Of a stretch of DNA of 8,563 bases, positions 1 to 5,331 are shown one piece after another. The stretch spans positions 1 to 8,563 of the forward strand of contig SKXF01000011.1 of the NCBI GenBank assembly GCA_007128555.1, read 5' to 3'. This DNA is from Clostridia bacterium. GTDB taxonomy: Bacteria > Bacillota_E > SLMV01 > PUMD01. Position 1 is the stretch's first letter. Every line of letters starts with the position of its first letter. The position numbers were made by a program, and so were the translations under genes. The notes under the pieces were generated by a model. That model was given only the letters and a program-made list of their open reading frames with translations, made no database searches and was not told the origin of the DNA.

Positions 1-69
1 CGTGCTCAGTGCAAAGCCCACGAGTCCCCCAACAAAGATCCCGGTCACTAACTGGCATGATTTGCGCAT
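1..69 (-). CDS. N-terminus of a membrane or secreted protein, cut by the left edge
   Basis: Only 23 codons are visible. The ATG at 69-67 is preceded by a strong Shine-Dalgarno sequence, GGAGGTG (78-84, minus strand), with 8 bases between, which is why I trust this very short ORF. The visible protein begins MRKSCQ and continues into an uninterrupted, glycine-rich hydrophobic run (LVTGIFVGGLVGFAL) that reaches the edge. A short positive N-terminus followed by such a run fits a signal peptide or a first transmembrane helix. Glycine-rich first helices of this kind occur in YtxH-like small stress proteins, but 23 residues cannot support a family assignment. It lies 124 bases downstream of the 108-residue gene on the same strand and probably has its own promoter. 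Confidence 0.6.
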   Translation of the reverse strand, partial: MRKSCQLVTGIFVGGLVGFALST

Positions 70-77
70 TTCTCACT

Positions 78-84
78 CACCTCC
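78..84 (-). promoter_or_regulatory. Ribosome binding site of the left-edge gene
   Basis: GGAGGTG on the minus strand, 8 bases from the ATG at 69. This near-ideal match to the anti-Shine-Dalgarno sequence is the main evidence that the 23-codon partial ORF is real. Confidence 0.6.
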
Positions 85-93
85 ACCTTCAGC

Positions 94-120
94 ATATTAC
101 CTCTGATCCAAACATTTCAA
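94..120 (-). promoter_or_regulatory. Candidate sigma-70-type promoter for the left-edge gene
   Basis: On the minus strand, TTGAAA (115-120) and TAATAT (94-99) resemble -35 and -10 boxes. The 15-base spacer is shorter than the usual 17. The predicted start of transcription would fall near 87, just before the Shine-Dalgarno at 78-84, giving a very short leader. This is seen only as a motif match in a locally AT-rich stretch. Confidence 0.3.
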
Positions 121-193
121 CAGCGCCAAATCCCCCATCATCCCTGTCACACGGATTCCAGGGCCCTGCAGCTGGTGCGACTTACTCGACACA

Positions 194-520
194 TCACCCC
201 TCCAGGTACCCTGACAGCCGTTCCACGAGACTGCGAGCACACACAGCCGGGTCCTCCTCAAGATCCGCCAGGAGCGGGTTCTCCGCCGACTCGGCATGAT
301 AGACCACCATGCGCCCTGTATCAGTGACGAAGTTGTCACCGGAGTCCTCGACGGGTGCCAAACCTCCACCAGACAACGCCTTCTCCTCCAAGGCGGTCGC
401 GGGACGGACCTCGATGGTGTAATGTTCCAGTCCTTCTTCCTCCAGAATCGGGTCACCCTGAGCCTTCAATGCCTCGTAGGCATCATTGCCGGCCAGATCG
501 TTGTGTATCATAAATGGCAT
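194..520 (-). CDS. Hypothetical 108-residue acidic protein (copy A of a locally duplicated family)
   Basis: I do not recognise the family. I chose the ATG at 520-518 because GGGGAG (529-534) sits 8 bases upstream. The frame is open to 778, but the extra 86 residues are Cys/Arg/Ser-rich and do not look coding. The protein starts MPFMIHNDLAGNDAYEAL, is strongly acidic, has no transmembrane segment or signal peptide, and is probably a soluble cytoplasmic protein. Its C-terminal half (about residues 55-105, containing VEDSG, VVYHAE, NPLLADLEEDP and VCARSLVERL) matches copy B at 4199-4402, which points to this strand and frame being the real ones. The 4-base frameshift lesions that hit neighbouring genes have not hit this one. 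A possible operator (550-567) lies upstream. Confidence 0.6.
   Translation of the reverse strand: MPFMIHNDLAGNDAYEALKAQGDPILEEEGLEHYTIEVRPATALEEKALSGGGLAPVEDSGDNFVTDTGRMVVYHAESAENPLLADLEEDPAVCARSLVERLSGYLEG
215..356 (+). repeat. Diverged direct repeat, copy A
   Basis: This stretch, the 3' half of the 108-residue gene, matches 4265-4393 in the same orientation. Over the best 98 bases (about 217-315 against 4265-4363) I count about 15 mismatches by eye. The copies differ by a 15-base gap near 320 and rejoin at CCGGAGTCCTCGACGG. Confidence 0.65.
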
Positions 521-528
521 ATCCTCAT

Positions 529-534
529 CTCCCC
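529..534 (-). promoter_or_regulatory. Ribosome binding site deciding the start of the 108-residue gene
   Basis: GGGGAG on the minus strand, 8 bases from the ATG at 520. It favours the short form of the ORF over the extended frame reaching 778. Confidence 0.5.
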
Positions 535-549
535 TCAATCTCCCAGGAA

Positions 550-567
550 ATCGATCATGGGATCGAT
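550..567. promoter_or_regulatory. Perfect 7-base inverted repeat, possible operator of the 108-residue gene
   Basis: ATCGATC (550-556) and GATCGAT (561-567) form perfect 7-base arms around a 4-base spacer, 30 bases upstream of the ATG at 520. A minus-strand TATAAG (573-578) lies just upstream and TTTACA (598-603) lies 19 bases before it, so the repeat would overlap the transcription start of a poor-to-moderate promoter. Dyads in that position are often repressor sites. The 19-base spacer is longer than ideal, and the promoter reading is an inference. Confidence 0.35.
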
Positions 568-629
568 GTATGCTTATACTGTGTTTCTCGGCTGATCTGT
601 AAATCCCTGCACCCATCCTGCATGTCCCT

Positions 630-984
630 TCAATCCTCCCGACCTCGTCTCGAAATGCACGGCCCGGAAACGCATAGACCATGCACCAGAACCGCGAGGA
701 TAATCGACAACAGCGGCGCATCGTACAAGCCTCCCATGAACGCTCTACGCCTTGGCTCATCTGGGGCTCGTCGTACATCGACGAGATCTTTGCGATTCAT
801 CTCGCGCAACTCGCGCCCACAATCCAGGCCAGCCTCGGGATAACAGACTACACTGACTGATATTGTGCCGGGCACAGAACCTCTCCAGGTCGGGATCCCC
901 CTGAACACTGAGAGCAACGGTCTTAACCTGCTGGGGGTCAAACTCGTGGATCAGCAGATCCACGCCCACCATAACCTGTCCCAC
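630..984 (-). pseudogene. Small gene broken by a duplicated 4-base unit
   Basis: A minus-strand frame starts at GTG 984 (GAGG at 990-993, 5 bases upstream; an in-frame ATG follows at 972). It reads plausibly (VDLLIHEFDPQQVKTVAL, then GDPDLERFCARHNIS) up to a directly repeated ACTGACTG (852-859, plus strand). Beyond that its protein-like character passes to the next frame (VVCYPEAGLDCGRELREMNR, then KDLVDV), which ends at 630 after a hydrophobic run. Removing one 4-base unit joins the two frames into about 116 residues with no stop. I recognise no family. The C-terminal hydrophobic stretch (APLLSIILAVLVHGL) could be a membrane anchor, or it could be noise after a second lesion. The start lies 11 bases after the stop of the 996-1166 ORF, an operon-like spacing. 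Confidence 0.45.
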
Positions 985-995
985 TAAATCCTCAG

Positions 996-1166
996 TTAAG
1001 CTCGCTTGACCTCGATGACGCGACCGGACTGGTCGATGGCCTTCGCAATATCGTCATGCGAGGCAAAGCCTCCAGGATGAACCGTAATGCTATCGACCGG
1101 CGCCCGTACTGAGCAGCCTGTGTGAGCTAGTGGGAGTCGGTAAGAGTCTGGACACGGTGCTGCCAT
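996..1166 (-). CDS. Possible small ORF or C-terminal gene remnant, 56 residues
   Basis: An open minus-strand frame runs from ATG 1166 to a TAA at 996. The second half reads convincingly as protein (PVDSITVHPGGFASHDDIAK, then AIDQSGRVIEVKRA). The first part is less convincing and there is no good Shine-Dalgarno before the ATG, so this may be the 3' end of a longer gene whose front was lost. It ends 11 bases before the GTG of the broken gene at 630-984, suggesting the two once formed a pair. No family was recognised. The overlapping plus strand also holds an open stretch (about 1088-1255) of uncertain status. Confidence 0.3.
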   Translation of the reverse strand: MAAPCPDSYRLPLAHTGCSVRAPVDSITVHPGGFASHDDIAKAIDQSGRVIEVKRA

Positions 1167-1288
1167 GGGGGGGAAAGTGGCAGTCGCTGAGTGCCCTTAC
1201 TCGGCGAAAGGATGCGGCCAAACACAAGGTCTGCTCCTTTGAGGAGACGGTTTAATCTTTCCGGAAGACAGAATAGCGCATAAGTTTT

Positions 1289-2557
1289 TTGGATTTGCTA
1301 TACTTAATTAGGCATTTCCTTTTAGCCAGAAGGAGTGTGTTACAATCTGTGAACAGACAAAAGCCATTGATAACTACAGGTAAATTGAATGGACAGGCTT
1401 TGAAAGATCAGGTAATCATAGTAACCGGCGCGGGGGGAGGTATCGGTTTTGAAGCAGCCCGGTCATTAGCATGGTTAGGCGCTAAAGTTGTGTTAGCGGA
1501 AATAAGTAGCAGCGGGAAAGCCGCTGCGGATAAGATCAATGAAGAGTTGGGGAATCAGGCAGCATGGTTTGTCAAAACCGATGTTGGCCATGAAATCAGT
1601 GTAGGGAGATTAGCCCGAAAAGTATTAAAAAGGTACGGAAAGGCAGATATTATACTGAACAATGCCACTGTAGCTACATTGGGGGCGGTTACCCGTGTGA
1701 ATGTAAAAGCGTGGGATTCCAGCTATCGGGTGAATCTGAGAGGACCGGTGTTGATGGCCCAGAAATTTTTGCCCGGCATGATTGAAGGTGACACTGGTGT
1801 TTTTGTCTGTGTTACTTCGGAAGGATTGGAATACATGGGAGCCTATGAAACACTGAAGGCAGCCCAATTGCATCTGTCCAAAACCATAGATGCTGAGCTA
1901 GATAATACAAAGGTAATTTCCTTTTCCATTGGGCCGGGCATGGTTCCAACTCCCACAGCCATGAAAGGACTTGAGGACCTGGCTCGTTTTTACGGTAAGA
2001 CGGTGGTGGAGATGGAAGAGCTCACAAAAGAACATACTCTCCCAGTTGAGGCCGCTGGTGCCGGTTTCGCTGCAGCTGTGGCCCTTGCCTCAAATTTCCG
2101 CGGGCAGGAGGTTAGCTCCAGGCAAGCACTTATTGCTGCCGGAATTGATTTTGAAGAGGCCTTACCGGCACAACGGAAACTGGAATTAACACAGGAGGAA
2201 ATGGCGGAAGCCTTGGCTCTTTGCATTGAAGTCAGGGTTACGCTGGAAGAGCAGGCCGAGGGTTGGAAGAATCGTTCTGTTTTCGAGAGGCAATGGATGA
2301 TCAGGGATTTTAGAAAAAATACGGGTAGACCGGTGGAGCATTGGCTTACAGCTCTGGCAGATCTGGAAACCATCCTCAAAAGAGACGACGGGTTGGCCCG
2401 TTCTGATCTCAACCTGAGTCTGCTTGCAGATTACTATTTGCATATGCAAGACCTGGTCAGGGGATACATCAAAGATCCAGTTCAGTTGGAAGAGAACCTG
2501 CGCATTGTTGGCGAATGGCATAGAACCGCAGAAAAGCTAGCCAGCCTAATAAGTTGA
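1289..2557 (+). CDS. Short-chain dehydrogenase/reductase with a C-terminal helical extension
   Basis: Numbered from TTG 1289, a classical SDR Rossmann domain spans about residues 38-290: cofactor loop TGAGGGIG (46-53), an acidic residue ending the second strand (E71, suggesting NAD(H) preference), TDV (97-99), NNAT (124-127, usually NNAG), and the full tetrad N149, S177, Y186, K190 (YETLK). The Ser-Tyr gap is 9 residues against the usual 12-13, so the loop is shortened. GPGMVPTP follows at 215-222. Residues 295-422 form a charged, probably helical extension absent from the usual 250-residue SDRs; its role and the substrate are unknown. The start is uncertain: the 1289 TTG lacks a Shine-Dalgarno, while GTG 1349 has AAGGAG 13 bases upstream. 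I kept the long form because residues 1-35 look protein-like. A TAG at 1274 blocks further extension. GC is well below smc, suggesting horizontal acquisition. Confidence 0.88.
   Translation: MDLLYLIRHFLLARRSVLQSVNRQKPLITTGKLNGQALKDQVIIVTGAGGGIGFEAARSLAWLGAKVVLAEISSSGKAAADKINEELGNQAAWFVKTDVGHEISVGRLARKVLKRYGKADIILNNATVATLGAVTRVNVKAWDSSYRVNLRGPVLMAQKFLPGMIEGDTGVFVCVTSEGLEYMGAYETLKAAQLHLSKTIDAELDNTKVISFSIGPGMVPTPTAMKGLEDLARFYGKTVVEMEELTKEHTLPVEAAGAGFAAAVALASNFRGQEVSSRQALIAAGIDFEEALPAQRKLELTQEEMAEALALCIEVRVTLEEQAEGWKNRSVFERQWMIRDFRKNTGRPVEHWLTALADLETILKRDDGLARSDLNLSLLADYYLHMQDLVRGYIKDPVQLEENLRIVGEWHRTAEKLASLIS
1296..1304 (+). promoter_or_regulatory. Candidate extended -10 promoter element of the reductase gene
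   Basis: TGCTATACT is a near-consensus extended -10 element (TGn plus TATAAT-like) in an AT-rich stretch. No good -35 is visible, which extended -10 promoters can tolerate. Transcription would begin near 1311, upstream of AAGGAG at 1330-1335, and this would favour a downstream start codon (GTG 1349 or TTG 1385) for the gene. Confidence 0.3.
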
Positions 2558-2570
2558 ACCCCGGAACATT

Positions 2571-2829
2571 ATCAAGAATAGCACCAGGCGGGAATCGAAA
2601 CTGTAGCTGATCGGCGATCATGGCCGGGCGTGGCCTTGGCAGGACCAGGACCGAGGAAGAATGTGCTGCAAGTCCCTCATCCGGGATGAGTACACCGTCG
2701 ATCAGCCGGGCAGCATGTCGACCGCCAACATAGATAGATACGCCCGGGGTTTTCCTTGAGATAGCGCTCCAGGCGTCGATCCTCGAGACTCACAGGCTTC
2801 CACACGTATGCCAGCCACCTTTCCAATAA
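2571..2829 (-). pseudogene. Decayed minus-strand gene broken by a duplicated 4-base unit
   Basis: A minus-strand frame beginning after a TGA near 2830 reads LLERWLAYVWKPVSLEDRRL, then ERYLKENPGRIY, and then reaches TAGATAGATA (2731-2740, plus strand). Deleting one 4-base unit joins it to the next frame: IYVGGRHAARLIDGVLIPDE, then GLAAHSSSVLVLPRPRPAMI, ending near ADQLQFRFPPGA by the reductase stop. Without the deletion the first frame stops near 2690. No start codon with a good Shine-Dalgarno was found, and the natural 3' end appears lost at the junction with the reductase gene. I do not recognise the family. The remaining 2830-2967 stretch holds only a short hydrophobic open frame (2858-2947). 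Confidence 0.5.
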
Positions 2830-2857
2830 TCATCTGTACCAGGCACCCAGGTTCAAC

Positions 2858-2947
2858 TCAGTTCCGGGGCAATCTCTTTCTTCGACACCAGAGAGCTGAC
2901 AGAACTCCGATGAAGCTCACTCCGACAATGAGTCCTTTAGGGAAAGT
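2858..2947 (-). other. Short open stretch: one hydrophobic helix plus a basic tail
   Basis: Between stop codons, 29 minus-strand codons encode GLIVGVSFIGVLSALW followed by CRRKR and a TGA. A terminal hydrophobic helix with a basic tail resembles the end of a membrane-anchored surface protein. There is no start codon with a Shine-Dalgarno, and the nuclease-family stop lies just upstream, so this is either a remnant or chance. Confidence 0.2.
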
Positions 2948-2967
2948 CTACCAAGGACACGATACCT

Positions 2968-4023
2968 CTACAGCGACGGTATTCCCTGGGCGAGCTGCAA
3001 CGATATGGCCTCGAGCTGATCAGCCGCATCTCGTACGACACGATCCAGTTCTTCTCCAGCCGTGAGCGCCACAGCAACACAAAACAAACCACCATCTGTG
3101 CACGTCAACAAGCCTCCCTGCTCTGCCCAGGGTTCCAGGATGTCAGCCACCTCAGACGCCCGTCCCCAGCCTGTATCGGGAAACTCCACCCATAAGGGAG
3201 TGCTGCCGTACCTCTGCCAGCGCCTGAAACTGATCCCAAACCATGCGCCAAATCCGTCCGAGGCTGGGAGCAAAATGTAGCGACCGACTCTCTCCCAGGA
3301 ATGAGATGCCCTCAGACTGTCGATGCTCACAAATCCCTCCGAGACCCCCCGCGCCGCTGTTCGCTGAACAACGTCTGTCATCTGCAGGACGAAGGCGGGG
3401 ATCCTCTGATCCGTCAGATCAAAGCGTGATAGAGGGATAAAGGCCTCACTATCAGCAGCACTGCAGAGACCCCGCAGCTGGAGGAGATCGGCTCGGGTAT
3501 GTGGCTCGTGCATCACCTCTGCCTCAATGGTAGCGAGCAGGTCTGGCCAACACACCATTGCGAGGTGGGGACCCAGGTCGGTTCTGACTACGCGCGCAAG
3601 GGATGCTGCGATACAGGTTGTGTCGATCCCGGCCTCATCGAGTCTGCGCAGCAGCTCGCGCCAGATGGTGTCCTGGCGAGCCGCAGGCACCACAACTAGC
3701 AAAACCGACGACTCACAGTGCCCAGCAAGAATCCTCAGATACTCCACGGGTTGATGGTCCGTGAGGCCCGCCCAGAACTTGTTCTCCACGAAAGCATACG
3801 GCTGTCCACCTGCCACACCCCACATGTCCGGTCGAACATTCTCCTCAGCCTGTTGTGTCCTGAATCGCAGACTCGGAAGATCGGGATTGATGGACAACAA
3901 CATCTTCATCAGGCCATGGCGTGCCAACTCGCTGGACTGGAGGATGAATGCTAGGGCCTCAGTCGCAGTGTTCTCCCTCTCCCGGGAGAGTTGTTTGCTC
4001 ACTATATGGCCCAGGACAGTCAT
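2968..4023 (-). CDS. PD-(D/E)XK nuclease superfamily protein
   Basis: A 351-residue protein from ATG 4023, chosen because GAGGG (4030-4034) lies 6 bases upstream; a GTG at 4059 would add 12 poorly supported residues. The N-terminal third carries the superfamily core: a helix with E22 (TATEALAFIL), then RPD66, then E80-N-K82 (FVENK), with Q91 and Y95 (QPVEYL) on the following helix. This D-x13-E-x-K plus downstream Q/Y layout is that of metal-dependent PD-(D/E)XK nucleases, so cutting DNA or RNA is plausible. The rest (about 130-351) has no motif I recognise and may bind substrate or a partner. No methylase, helicase or ATPase partner is next to it, so it is not an obvious restriction system. 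The gene appears intact between two decayed neighbours. Solitary proteins of this type are often annotated as hypothetical, and an anti-phage role would be speculation. Confidence 0.72.
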   Translation of the reverse strand: MTVLGHIVSKQLSRERENTATEALAFILQSSELARHGLMKMLLSINPDLPSLRFRTQQAEENVRPDMWGVAGGQPYAFVENKFWAGLTDHQPVEYLRILAGHCESSVLLVVVPAARQDTIWRELLRRLDEAGIDTTCIAASLARVVRTDLGPHLAMVCWPDLLATIEAEVMHEPHTRADLLQLRGLCSAADSEAFIPLSRFDLTDQRIPAFVLQMTDVVQRTAARGVSEGFVSIDSLRASHSWERVGRYILLPASDGFGAWFGISFRRWQRYGSTPLWVEFPDTGWGRASEVADILEPWAEQGGLLTCTDGGLFCVAVALTAGEELDRVVRDAADQLEAISLQLAQGIPSL

Positions 4024-4029
4024 TCTGGT

Positions 4030-4034
4030 CCCTC
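4030..4034 (-). promoter_or_regulatory. Ribosome binding site of the nuclease-family gene
   Basis: GAGGG on the minus strand, 6 bases from ATG 4023. It selects this start over the upstream GTG at 4059. Confidence 0.5.
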
Positions 4035-4198
4035 TTTCATTCGGAGTAGTCCGAGTCACTGCCCGCTCTCTGCATACCGAGGGCTAGACGACCCGACACG
4101 AAGCGGGGTTCCGCGATGAGCGCACAGGCAAGGCTACAAAGGGAGCCTCTCGCCTCTGTCCTTGCCCCACATCGAGCTCACGCCGTTCCAGAGTCTCC

Positions 4199-4402
4199 TC
4201 AGACAGACCGCACGTCGCAGACGGCGCTGTCCTCGCTTGCGTCCCCGTGCCCCTTCGTCAACATCCGGTCCACGAGACCGCGGGCACACACGTCCGGGTC
4301 CTCCACGAGTTTAGCCAGGAGCGGATTCTGCGCCAACTCGGCATGATAGACCAGCATGCACCCAGCATAACCGGAGTCCTCGACGGACGCCAGTGTGCTC
4401 AA
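4199..4402 (-). CDS. Truncated copy B of the 108-residue family, overlapping the ftsY stop
   Basis: The 67-residue frame starts at TTG 4402, overlapping the ftsY TGA (TTGA). A TGA lies in frame just before it, so it cannot extend upstream. Residues 7-43 (VEDSG, LVYHAELAQNPLLAKL, EDPDVCARGLV) align with the C-terminal half of the 194-520 product, with a 5-residue deletion after VEDSG. The N-terminal half of the family is missing and the last 20 residues are unrelated. It may be translated by coupling to ftsY, or it may be a dead fragment kept open by chance. Substitutions between the copies leave the frame intact and keep the acidic, leucine-rich character, which mildly favours past selection. 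Confidence 0.4.
   Translation of the reverse strand: MSTLASVEDSGYAGCMLVYHAELAQNPLLAKLVEDPDVCARGLVDRMLTKGHGDASEDSAVCDVRSV
4265..4393 (+). repeat. Diverged direct repeat, copy B
   Basis: This is the partner of 215-356, about 4.05 kb away in direct orientation. Similarity stops at 4393, within about 10 bases of the last codon of ftsY, so the duplication breakpoint abuts that gene. Confidence 0.65.
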
Positions 4403-5331
4403 TCATCCAAACCCAGCAATGCTCTCACGAAATCCTTGGCCCGGAAGGGCTGCAGATCCTCCACGCCCTCTCCCAGCCCGACGTATTTCACCCTGATCCC
4501 GGTCTGGTCCTCGATGGCAACGGTGATCCCTCCCCGGGCCGTTCCGTCCAGCTTGGTCAGCACCACCCCGGTCAGAGGCACCGCCTCACCGAAGAGCTCC
4601 ACCTGCCGCAATGCATTCTGCCCCGTGGTGGCGTCCACGACGAGCAAACTCTCATGGGGCGCCCCCGGCACCTCCCGGGACACCACCCGGCACATCTTCT
4701 CCAGCTCGTGCATCAGGTTCTTCCGCGTGTGCAACCGACCCGCCGTGTCGATCATCACCACATCACAACCCCTGGACCGCGCTGCGTTGATCGTGTCAAA
4801 AGCCACCGCCGCCGGGTCCCCACCCGACGCATGGCGGATCACATCCACCCCGACTCTCTGGCCCCACAGCTCCAGCTGCTCGATGCCCGCCGCGCGGAAG
4901 GTATCCCCCGCGCCCAGGATCGGCTTGTGGCCCTCGCGCTTCAGCTGCCAGGCGATCTTGGCCGCAGAGGTAGTCTTGCCCACCCCGTTGACCCCCACCA
5001 GGAGCATCACCGATGGATCGCCGTCCAGCTGCAGCCCCCGATCCCCGGCACCGCCCTCATCGATCTGCTCCAGGATCACGTCCTGCAGGGCCCCGAGGAC
5101 CTTCTCCCTACCCCGGAGGTTATCCCGCTTGATCACATCGCGCAACCCTGACAGGAGACGATCCGTCGTATCGACGCCCACGTCAGCCCCAACCAGGATG
5201 GCCTCCAGGTCGTCAAACATATCGTCATCCACCACGGAGAAGTCGATGAAGGAATCAAAACCCTCTGAGATCCGGTCCCGCGTGCGCTTCAGACCGTCCT
5301 TCATCTTTGCCCACAGACCCTTTTCGCTCAT
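4399..5331 (-). CDS. ftsY: Signal recognition particle receptor FtsY
   Basis: A 310-residue SRP-type GTPase that docks SRP-ribosome complexes at the cytoplasmic membrane for co-translational insertion of membrane proteins, pairing with Ffh. It has a short amphipathic N-terminus (LWAKMKDGLKRTRDRI, about 6-21) likely to touch the membrane, a helical N domain (about 25-100), and the G domain: P-loop GVNGVGKTT (113-121), DTFRAA (143-148), DTAGR (195-199), DATTGQNA (233-240), TKLDG (259-263) and GLGE (285-288). All GTPase motifs are intact. It lacks the long acidic A domain of the enterobacterial protein, as in many other bacteria. The C-terminus (DLQPFRAKDFVRALL) is normal for the family, so the adjoining repeat did not truncate it. 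ATG 5331 overlaps the smc TGA by 4 bases, implying translational coupling. Confidence 0.97.
   Translation of the reverse strand: MSEKGLWAKMKDGLKRTRDRISEGFDSFIDFSVVDDDMFDDLEAILVGADVGVDTTDRLLSGLRDVIKRDNLRGREKVLGALQDVILEQIDEGGAGDRGLQLDGDPSVMLLVGVNGVGKTTSAAKIAWQLKREGHKPILGAGDTFRAAGIEQLELWGQRVGVDVIRHASGGDPAAVAFDTINAARSRGCDVVMIDTAGRLHTRKNLMHELEKMCRVVSREVPGAPHESLLVVDATTGQNALRQVELFGEAVPLTGVVLTKLDGTARGGITVAIEDQTGIRVKYVGLGEGVEDLQPFRAKDFVRALLGLDD

Noticed and set aside
9..299. Plus-strand frame whose end resembles the end of another plus-strand frame at 4116-4346
   Set aside because: The similarity is the shadow of the direct repeat. The minus-strand translations of both copies are far more protein-like (acidic, leucine-rich) and have better start signals.
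521..778. 86-residue N-terminal extension of the 108-residue protein
   Set aside because: It is Cys/Arg/Ser-rich and not protein-like; the good Shine-Dalgarno at 529-534 and the possible operator at 550-567 place the start at 520.
1088..1255. Plus-strand open stretch ending in a TAA before the reductase, reading ELVGVGKSLDTVLPWGGKWQ
   Set aside because: It has some protein-like character, but there is no ATG start with a Shine-Dalgarno and no family was recognised. It conflicts with the minus-strand ORF at 996-1166, so it is left unassigned.
4109..4120. GCGG-GGTT-CCGC hairpin between copy B and the nuclease-family gene as a terminator
   Set aside because: The stem is only 4 bases and no T-run follows on either strand.
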